Positions 1-5,777 of a stretch of 6,781 nucleotides of DNA are shown piece by piece. Under the pieces are notes generated by a model. That model saw only the letters and a list, made by a program, of their open reading frames with translations. It was not told where the DNA came from and made no database searches. Numbering within the stretch: the stretch's first letter is position 1; each line of letters begins with the position of its first letter. The DNA comes from Flavobacteriales bacterium. GTDB taxonomy: Bacteria > Bacteroidota > Bacteroidia > Flavobacteriales_D > Sanyastnellaceae. Both the position numbers and the translations under genes were made by a program. Location: contig JAIYCK010000040.1 in NCBI GenBank assembly GCA_027488055.1, forward strand, positions 1 to 6,781, read 5' to 3'.

Positions 1-1
1 C

Positions 2-271
2 ACATTGATGCATTACGATCGCCACGACGATTTCCATGTTTCCGGATACGGATTGAGTGCGAAGGCGGGATTAGAACTGTTGTTCTGGAAGCATTTTTTC
101 ATACGCCTTGATTACAAAACTGGTTTTATAAATATGCCTGATATTCTCACCCGCAATGGCGACGTATCAGACAGAGCTTCACAGCATTTTTTCTTTGCCC
201 AGCGCAGTGGCCTATTTGGTTTCAATGTGCCCATAAAAAAAGAAAGAGCAGCTCGTGCCCAAAAAGATTAA
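2..271 (+). CDS. C-terminal part of a probable outer-membrane beta-barrel protein (5' end outside window)
   Basis: The frame is open from the left edge to a TAA at 269-271, giving 89 visible residues. There is no in-frame stop before the TTG and ATG codons at 5 and 8, so these are probably internal and the gene starts upstream. Visible features are glycine- and aromatic-rich stretches with alternating polar and apolar residues (such as GYGLSAKAGLELLF and FFIRLDYKTGF), then an aromatic patch QHFFFAQ and a short GLFGFNVPI segment. This pattern is typical of beta-strands in outer-membrane barrels of Bacteroidota. The protein ends in a charged tail (KKERAARAQKD) rather than the usual terminal aromatic residue. 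It lies 23 bases before nuoG on the same strand and is clearly not NuoF, the usual neighbour. The family assignment rests on composition and pattern only; function is unknown. That it is a real coding frame is fairly secure from its tight placement. Confidence 0.6.
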   Translation, partial: TLMHYDRHDDFHVSGYGLSAKAGLELLFWKHFFIRLDYKTGFINMPDILTRNGDVSDRASQHFFFAQRSGLFGFNVPIKKERAARAQKD

Positions 272-294
272 AACGATATTATTGCAAATACACC

Positions 295-1317
295 ATGGCT
301 AAAGTCACGATTGACGGCATTACTATAGACGTTCCAGATGGCACCACCATTTTGAATGCAGCGCGCATGATTGGAGGCGAGATTGTTCCTCCAGCGATGT
401 GTTATTACAGTAAACTCAAAACAAGTGGCGGTTACTGCCGGACTTGCATTGTGAAGGTCACCAAAGGATCAGAAAAAGATCCACGACCGATGCCCAAGCC
501 CGTTGCTAGCTGCCGCACAACTGTGATGGACGGCATGGAAGTCCAAAACATCACCTCACCTGACTTGCTTGAAGCGCGCGCTGGTGTGGTGGAATTTTTA
601 TTGCTCAATCATCCCCTTGATTGTCCTGTGTGTGATCAAGCGGGTGAATGTCATCTGCAAGATTTGGCCTATCAAAATGGAAAGGTCGAAACCCGCTTTG
701 AATTTCCACGTCGCGAGTTTGAACGTCGCGATATCGGCAAAAATGTGCAATTGCATATGAACCGTTGCATCTTGTGCTACCGCTGTGTGAAGGTCGCCGA
801 TCAGATTACCGATGGCCGTGTGCACGGCGTGATGAACCGCGGAGAAGTTGCTGAAATTTCAACTTACATCGACAATGTAATCGAAAACGAAATGAGCGGC
901 AACGTGATCGATGTATGTCCAGTTGGCGCATTGACAGACAAAACCTTCCGCTTCAAGAGCCGCGTGTGGTATACCAAACCAGTTGATGCACATCGCGATT
1001 GTCCAAGCTGTACCGGCAAGGTGCGCTTGTGGTACAAAGGCGAAGAAGTACTACGTGTCACTGCGCGCAAAGATCAATATGGGGAAGTTGAAGATTGGAT
1101 TTGCAACACATGCCGATTCGATAAGAAAGACACCCGTGATTGGGTCATTGATGGTCCAAGTAAGATCAGCCGTGAATCGGTCATTTCAGCCAACCACTAT
1201 GAAAGCTTGCAAGCTTTGAAAAAAGCCACCAAGGAACAACTTGCAATGGCATTGCCTCATGGTGAAAAGGTGAATGCAGGAGAAGGAGCACTCAACCCTA
1301 ACAATCAAAAACAATAA
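295..1317 (+). CDS. nuoG: NADH-quinone oxidoreductase subunit G, short form (2Fe-2S/4Fe-4S protein without molybdopterin domain)
   Basis: This is a peripheral-arm subunit of complex I that relays electrons from the NADH module towards quinone. The 340 residues begin with a ferredoxin-like domain (about 1-80) with cysteines C36, C48, C51 and C73, matching the 2Fe-2S N1b site. A His-Cys3 motif follows (H106, C110, C113, C119) for 4Fe-4S cluster N3... in standard nomenclature N5. Then C158, C161, C164 and C208 (CxxCxxC ... CP) fit 4Fe-4S cluster N4. At 236-273 there is a CxxC ... CxxC site (C236, C239, C270, C273) where other NuoG proteins have the N7 ligands. The protein ends about 65 residues later in a hydrophilic tail. 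Family members such as that of E. coli are two to three times longer because of a molybdopterin-oxidoreductase-like domain, absent here. Short forms are, to my knowledge, usual in Bacteroidota. The ATG at 295 starts exactly at the ferredoxin fold (MAKVTIDG). No Shine-Dalgarno sequence is visible. nuoH follows after 5 bases. Confidence 0.95.
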   Translation: MAKVTIDGITIDVPDGTTILNAARMIGGEIVPPAMCYYSKLKTSGGYCRTCIVKVTKGSEKDPRPMPKPVASCRTTVMDGMEVQNITSPDLLEARAGVVEFLLLNHPLDCPVCDQAGECHLQDLAYQNGKVETRFEFPRREFERRDIGKNVQLHMNRCILCYRCVKVADQITDGRVHGVMNRGEVAEISTYIDNVIENEMSGNVIDVCPVGALTDKTFRFKSRVWYTKPVDAHRDCPSCTGKVRLWYKGEEVLRVTARKDQYGEVEDWICNTCRFDKKDTRDWVIDGPSKISRESVISANHYESLQALKKATKEQLAMALPHGEKVNAGEGALNPNNQKQ

Positions 1318-1322
1318 TCGCC

Positions 1323-2375
1323 ATGCCAATCGATATACTCCTTTTTAAATTGTTGTTGTGCGGTATCATTTTCGTGGTATCGCTTGCAGTGGCGGCTTAC
1401 GCAACTTGGGGCGAACGCAAATTTGCAGCAGTATTACAGGATCGTGTAGGTCCAAGCCGTGCTGGTCCTTTTGGTTTACTTCAGCCCGTGGCCGATGGTG
1501 TCAAGATGTTTATGAAGGAAGAAATGCTTCCAACAAAATCCAATAAATTCCTTTTCATTCTTGGCCCCTGTTTGTTCATGCTCACTGCATGTATGGTCAG
1601 CACAGTTATCCCTTGGGGTGGCGACCTCACCATAGACGGAGCTGTGTATAGCTTGCAAATCACCGACATCAATATCGGGATCCTCTATATGTTTGGAGTA
1701 GTGAGTTTGGGGATCTACGGCATCATGATTGGGGGTTGGGCCAGTAATAATAAGTATTCCTTGCTTGGCGCATTGCGTGCCTCTTCTCAAATGATTTCGT
1801 ATGAAATAGCGATGGGATTAAGCATCATCGCGTTGGTGATGATGACAGGTACGTTGAGTTTGCGCGAGATCGTTCTTCAGCAAGATGCAGGGGTTTCCTA
1901 TGTCGTGTACCAGCCACTTGGATTTCTCATCTTCTTGATCTGTGCATTTGCAGAAACGAATCGCGCGCCATTCGATTTGGCTGAATGTGAAACCGAACTT
2001 GTAGGAGGTTATCATACCGAGTATAGTTCAATGAAGCTTGGTTTATTTTTGTTCGCCGAATACATCAATATGTTCATTTCGTCTGCCATCATGGTTACCC
2101 TCTATTTTGGTGGATATAACTTCCCTTTCCAACATGAGATCGCTGAGGCTCTCGGATTATCCGCCAACGGATTGACCATCGTTCAAACCTTATTGTTCTT
2201 CGGAAAAGTAGTTGGTTTTATTTTGTTCTTCATGTGGGTTCGTTGGACGTTACCGCGTTTCAGATATGACCAACTGATGAGTTTGGGATGGAAAGTTTTG
2301 TTGCCACTGGCTATTGCAAACATTTTTATAACCGGTATCGTCATGTGGGCGTTGGGATTAATCGCTAATAATTAA
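1323..2375 (+). CDS. nuoH: NADH-quinone oxidoreductase subunit H
   Basis: NuoH is the membrane subunit that joins the peripheral and membrane arms of complex I and forms much of the quinone-binding chamber. The 350 residues are the normal family length, with about eight hydrophobic segments (roughly 6-28, 75-97, 117-138, 160-176, 194-210, 238-260, 285-307, 324-346). Family signatures are the ERKFAAVLQDRVGPSRAGP block at 31-49 with GLLQPVADGVK directly after it, the ASSQMISYEI block around 153-162 with E161, and the acidic quinone-site loop from A210 to Y234 (AETNRAPFDLAE, then E223, E225, GGYHTEYS). The conserved acidic residues of the proton path are therefore present. The ATG at 1323 gives the expected short amino terminus before the first membrane helix. 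It lies 5 bases after nuoG and 5 before nuoI, consistent with co-transcription and possibly translational coupling. Nothing looks damaged. The electron acceptor is probably menaquinone, inferred from the suspected phylum only. Confidence 0.98.
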   Translation: MPIDILLFKLLLCGIIFVVSLAVAAYATWGERKFAAVLQDRVGPSRAGPFGLLQPVADGVKMFMKEEMLPTKSNKFLFILGPCLFMLTACMVSTVIPWGGDLTIDGAVYSLQITDINIGILYMFGVVSLGIYGIMIGGWASNNKYSLLGALRASSQMISYEIAMGLSIIALVMMTGTLSLREIVLQQDAGVSYVVYQPLGFLIFLICAFAETNRAPFDLAECETELVGGYHTEYSSMKLGLFLFAEYINMFISSAIMVTLYFGGYNFPFQHEIAEALGLSANGLTIVQTLLFFGKVVGFILFFMWVRWTLPRFRYDQLMSLGWKVLLPLAIANIFITGIVMWALGLIANN

Positions 2376-2380
2376 TAAAC

Positions 2381-2986
2381 ATGTCATTAAGCAATCGATC
2401 AATAGTAGTATCTAAAAAGGAATTGTCTTGGTCTGAGCGACTTTATCTTCCCGCAATATTGGGGGGTATGGCGATCACCATCAAACATCTTTTTAAGCGC
2501 AAGCCCACCATCAAATATCCCGAACAGGTGCGCGAGATTGCCCCAGTATATCGCGGGCAGCATGTGCTCAAGCGCGATGAGGCTGGAGCTGAGCGTTGCA
2601 CTGCTTGCGGCCTCTGTGCTGTAGCTTGTCCCGCCGAAGCGATCACCATGGAGTCTGCCGAACGTGCTAAAGGAGAAGAACATTTATTTCGCGAGGAAAA
2701 ATATGCTCGTATCTATGAGATCAATATGCTTCGCTGCATCTTCTGCGGACTGTGTGAAGATGCCTGCCCGAAAGAAGCGATATTCCTCACCGATCGCATT
2801 GTTCCAAGTTCCTTTACCCGCGGTGCTGAAGTATTTGGCAAAGACAAGTTGGTCGAGACCGTAGACAATCCCATTGATGTAAGTGTGCGTCAGCGTCCAG
2901 AAGTATTGGAATTCAAGCAAGATAAAAAACACTATCACAACCAAACTCATTTGGATAAAAAAGCGGTCCGCCGCAGTGCTCACTAA
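2381..2986 (+). CDS. nuoI: NADH-quinone oxidoreductase subunit I (two 4Fe-4S clusters)
   Basis: NuoI is the ferredoxin-like subunit that carries clusters N6a and N6b, passing electrons from the NuoG side to the terminal cluster in NuoB next to the quinone. The 201-residue product has two classic CxxCxxCxxxCP motifs: C73, C76, C79, C83 and C119, C122, C125, C129. Residues about 16-41 form an amphipathic, partly hydrophobic stretch (SWSERLYLPAILGGMAITIK) followed by basic residues, the membrane-surface helix region usual for NuoI. It is followed by the conserved YPE segment at 46-48. After the second motif there is a roughly 70-residue hydrophilic tail rich in Lys, Arg and His. The ATG at 2381 is 5 bases after the nuoH stop in an A/T-rich leader (attaataaac) with no Shine-Dalgarno sequence. 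All eight cluster ligands are intact. nuoJ begins 23 bases downstream. Confidence 0.97.
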   Translation: MSLSNRSIVVSKKELSWSERLYLPAILGGMAITIKHLFKRKPTIKYPEQVREIAPVYRGQHVLKRDEAGAERCTACGLCAVACPAEAITMESAERAKGEEHLFREEKYARIYEINMLRCIFCGLCEDACPKEAIFLTDRIVPSSFTRGAEVFGKDKLVETVDNPIDVSVRQRPEVLEFKQDKKHYHNQTHLDKKAVRRSAH

Positions 2987-3009
2987 ACGACTAAACCTGC
3001 ATTTACGCT

Positions 3010-3513
3010 ATGCTTACCGAATACGCCTTTTGGTTTTTAACATTCGTCGCCATATTCAGTGCGATTGGTATGATCCTAAGTAAAAACCCTGTTTACAGTG
3101 TCCTTTCTTTGATTGTCACATTCTTTGCAATTGCAGGACATTACTTTTTGTTGAACGCACAATTTTTGGCCGCTGTGCACATCATTGTATATGCAGGTGC
3201 CATCATGGTTCTCTTCCTTTATGTAATCATGATGCTCAACCAAAATGAAGCTGATGAAGAGAAACGCAGCAATTGGAGTAAACTCTTAGCGGCAGCAAGC
3301 TTTGGTATCCTCCTCATCGTCATTTCTGCAGCCATTGGACATGGGCATGCCAAGGAGGTGGCTATTACGCAGCAAGCGGCATTCGGAACCACCGAGACTT
3401 TGGGTATTTCGTTGTACAAAGAATTTTTAGTTCCATTCGAAATTTCGAGTGTGCTTTTCTTGGCTGCCATGGTTGGAGCCGTTTATCTCAGTAAAAAAGA
3501 ACAATACAATTAA
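3010..3513 (+). CDS. nuoJ: NADH-quinone oxidoreductase subunit J
   Basis: NuoJ is a small membrane subunit (167 residues) between NuoH/NuoA and NuoK in the membrane arm. Five hydrophobic segments can be seen at about 5-23, 29-48, 55-76, 92-110 and 139-161, the expected number. The third carries the family signature HIIVYAGAIMVLFLYVIMML (57-76) with Y61, the helix that in known structures contains a pi-bulge and is thought to change shape during the catalytic cycle. The loop between helices 4 and 5 (about 110-135) is hydrophilic and includes GHGHAKE. The last helix is preceded by LVPFEISS, also typical. The ATG at 3010 places the first helix directly at the amino terminus. Gaps of 23 bases to nuoI and 8 bases to nuoK support one operon. 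No Shine-Dalgarno sequence and no unusual features. Confidence 0.96.
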   Translation: MLTEYAFWFLTFVAIFSAIGMILSKNPVYSVLSLIVTFFAIAGHYFLLNAQFLAAVHIIVYAGAIMVLFLYVIMMLNQNEADEEKRSNWSKLLAAASFGILLIVISAAIGHGHAKEVAITQQAAFGTTETLGISLYKEFLVPFEISSVLFLAAMVGAVYLSKKEQYN

Positions 3514-3521
3514 TCCGCTCC

Positions 3522-3839
3522 ATGGAATTACTCCCACATATCACCATCGACCATTATCTCTATTTCTCCACAGTACTTTTTTGTCTTGGAGTTGCGGGAA
3601 TTATGTATCGCCGCAATGCGATCATCATGTTCATGTGTGTAGAGCTCATGCTCAATGCCGTGAATGTTGCACTAGTGGCCTTCTCCAAAATGTATGGTCA
3701 AACCGATGCCCAAGTATTTGTATTCTTTATCATGGTGGTCGCCGCTGCTGAAGTAGCTGTGGGCTTAGCCATCCTGATGATGTTATATCGCAACATGCAC
3801 ACGACCGATACAGATGTACTCGACAAACTCAAATTCTGA
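3522..3839 (+). CDS. nuoK: NADH-quinone oxidoreductase subunit K
   Basis: NuoK is the 105-residue, three-helix subunit related to MrpC that provides one of the proton half-channels next to NuoJ and NuoN. Three hydrophobic segments are seen at about 12-29, 32-54 and 64-90. The two buried glutamates essential in the family are present: E41 in the MCVELMLNAVN block and E77 in the VVAAAEVAVGLAI block. They are 36 residues apart, the same spacing as E36 and E72 of the E. coli protein. The start at 3522 gives a few more residues at the amino terminus than E. coli, with no better internal ATG. The C-terminal tail (about 91-105) is hydrophilic. The gene is 8 bases after nuoJ and its TGA at 3837-3839 lies 9 bases before the nuoL ATG. 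Identification is secure despite the small size. Confidence 0.97.
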   Translation: MELLPHITIDHYLYFSTVLFCLGVAGIMYRRNAIIMFMCVELMLNAVNVALVAFSKMYGQTDAQVFVFFIMVVAAAEVAVGLAILMMLYRNMHTTDTDVLDKLKF

Positions 3840-3848
3840 TTTTTGACA

Positions 3849-5744
3849 ATGGAAAAACTTGTTACACTCATCCCCTTATTTCCTTTAGCAGGATTTCTGT
3901 GCATCATTTTCTTCGGAAAGACGCTGTCCAAATCACTCATTGGTGGAATTGCATCGGGTGCTATTTTGCTCTCATTTATAGCATCCATTTTGGTATTTAC
4001 CACACAAATACACGGTGCACAGCCCACCGTTGTGAAAGCTTTTGATTGGATCCATGCCGGTGGTTTGGATATCGACATTAGTTTTTTGGTGGACCCATTG
4101 TCTAGCATCTACTTGCTCTTTATCACAGGCGTTGGCTTCTTAATTCATATGTATAGCACGGGCTACATGCATGAGGATGAAGGATTCAATCGGTTCATGG
4201 CTTATCTCAATCTCTTCGTGTTTTTCATGTTGATATTGGTATTGGGTTCCAGCTTCGTGACCATGTTCATCGGTTGGGAAGGCGTGGGCGTTTGCTCATT
4301 CATGCTCATCGGTTTTTGGTACAAAGACATGAAAAACAATGACGCCGCTAAAAAGGCTTTTGTCATCAACCGTATCGGTGACTTGGGTTTGATTCTCGGT
4401 ATGTGTTTGATATTTAGCAATGCAGGGAGTCTGAACTTCAGCGAACTTTTTATTGAAGGATCCTCTGGATTATCCATGCCACGTGATATCGCTACTACAG
4501 CTGCTATTTTGCTCTTCATTGGTGCGATGGGTAAAAGCGCGCAGATTCCGCTCCACACTTGGCTTCCTGATGCCATGGCAGGCCCTACACCTGTTTCAGC
4601 CCTCATCCATGCCGCTACGATGGTAACAGCCGGCATCTACATGGTGGCGCGATGCAATGGCTTATTCGCATCCAGTGCTGCCGCCTCCGAAATCGTTGCA
4701 TGGACCGGTATGCTCACCGCCTTGATGGGTGCAACCATTGCGCTTACTCAAAATGACATCAAAAAGGTACTGGCTTACTCTACCGTTTCTCAGCTTGGTT
4801 TGATGTTCCTTGCCTTAGGACTAGGCGCTTACAGCACCGCTGTTTTCCATGTTATCACACATGCATTCTTCAAGGCACTCTTATTCCTAGGCAGTGGATC
4901 TGTGATCCATGGTATGGGTGGTGAACAAGATATTCGCCGCATGGGAGGCCTGAAGTCACATATGCGCATTACGCATCTCACATTCCTTATCGGTACGATT
5001 GCAATCAGTGGTATTTTTCCTTTTGCAGGGTTCTTCTCCAAGGATCAAATCGTGGCAGTCGCTTTCGAGGAGAACAAAGTCTTCTTTATCCTATCACTCA
5101 TCGTAAGTGCCTGCACAGCTTTCTATATGTTCCGTTTGTACTTCCTTACCTTCCATGGTAAGTTTCGCGGAACCCATGAGCAGGAGCATCATTTGCATGA
5201 ATCTCCTAAGAGTATGACTATTCCGCTCGTGGTGCTTGCTGTCTTGAGTATTGTCGGTGGCTTTATTGGTTTGCCGCATGCCATTGGACATGACATGGGG
5301 ATGCACTGGCATTGGCTTGATCATTATCTTGCAGATACCCTTTTGATGCCGACCTCGCTGATGCACTCTGGAACTGAAATTGCATTGATGCTTGTGGCAA
5401 CCATTGTTGCAGTGGGCGCTATTTACTTTGCATGGAATATCTACAAGAAGAAAGGACAACTGGCTTTGGAAGACAAGGCTATTACGAGCAGCACGCACCG
5501 TCTATTGGCTGCCAAATATTTCATTGATGAACTTTATACCGCGGTGATCCAAAAACCTTTGGATGCCTTGAGTCATTTCTTTAATTCAGTTTTTGAGCAT
5601 AAGATCATCGATGGGTTGATCCAAAGCATTCAATGGAGCGTGACATCTACAGGCGACTTGCTTAGAAAAGCACATACAGGCAAATTGTATATGTACATCT
5701 TAATCACCGTATTCGGATTGATACTACTCCTCACCCAACTTTGA
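3849..5744 (+). CDS. nuoL: NADH-quinone oxidoreductase subunit L (distal antiporter-like proton pump)
   Basis: NuoL is the outermost antiporter-like subunit of the membrane arm and is thought to move one proton per cycle. I start it at the ATG at 3849, giving 631 residues. A TTG two codons upstream (3843) is in frame but is a weaker choice. With the ATG start, key residues fall where the E. coli protein has them: E144 in FIGWEGVGVCSF, K229 in AMGKSAQIPLHTWLPDAM, K342 in THAFFKALLFLGSGS, and K398 in GFFSKDQIV. The blocks GPTPVSALIHAATMVTAG and LAYSTVSQLGLM are hallmarks of the proton-antiporter family. The C-terminal part shows a hydrophobic segment at about 510-532, a long amphipathic region at about 535-610 matching the lateral helix that runs along the membrane arm, and a final membrane helix at 613-631. 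Length is normal. Two histidine-rich loops (about 443-450 and 477-492) stand out. It follows nuoK by 9 bases. Confidence 0.98.
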   Translation: MEKLVTLIPLFPLAGFLCIIFFGKTLSKSLIGGIASGAILLSFIASILVFTTQIHGAQPTVVKAFDWIHAGGLDIDISFLVDPLSSIYLLFITGVGFLIHMYSTGYMHEDEGFNRFMAYLNLFVFFMLILVLGSSFVTMFIGWEGVGVCSFMLIGFWYKDMKNNDAAKKAFVINRIGDLGLILGMCLIFSNAGSLNFSELFIEGSSGLSMPRDIATTAAILLFIGAMGKSAQIPLHTWLPDAMAGPTPVSALIHAATMVTAGIYMVARCNGLFASSAAASEIVAWTGMLTALMGATIALTQNDIKKVLAYSTVSQLGLMFLALGLGAYSTAVFHVITHAFFKALLFLGSGSVIHGMGGEQDIRRMGGLKSHMRITHLTFLIGTIAISGIFPFAGFFSKDQIVAVAFEENKVFFILSLIVSACTAFYMFRLYFLTFHGKFRGTHEQEHHLHESPKSMTIPLVVLAVLSIVGGFIGLPHAIGHDMGMHWHWLDHYLADTLLMPTSLMHSGTEIALMLVATIVAVGAIYFAWNIYKKKGQLALEDKAITSSTHRLLAAKYFIDELYTAVIQKPLDALSHFFNSVFEHKIIDGLIQSIQWSVTSTGDLLRKAHTGKLYMYILITVFGLILLLTQL

Positions 5745-5777
5745 CTTCGTCCCCACTAATTAATACGCATCCAAGAA

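Noticed and set aside
295..1317. NuoG as a pseudogene or frameshifted fragment of a full-length NuoG
   Set aside because: nuoH begins 5 bases after the stop and no remnant of the missing domain is found in any frame. All expected cysteines of the first three clusters are intact.
3843..3848. TTG codon two codons upstream of the nuoL ATG as an alternative start
   Set aside because: The ATG at 3849 is a stronger start and puts E144, K229 and K342 at the same positions as in E. coli NuoL. The TTG start would add only two residues.
3698..4108. Antisense open frame of about 136 codons spanning the nuoK/nuoL junction
   Set aside because: It overlaps two secure genes on the opposite strand and shows no protein-like features.
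4202..4636. Antisense open frame of about 144 codons inside nuoL
   Set aside because: It lies wholly within a strongly conserved gene, has no recognisable domain, and its composition is that of a reverse-complement shadow.
5094..5498. Antisense open frame of about 134 codons inside nuoL
   Set aside because: Rich in Cys, His and Asn in an irregular way, without a domain or leader; best explained as a shadow of the nuoL frame.
5745..5777. Terminator or internal promoter in the nuoL-nuoM gap, including the AT-rich ctaattaatac stretch
   Set aside because: The short palindrome ATTAAT is too small for a terminator, there is no U-run, and no promoter pair of the Bacteroidota type could be seen.
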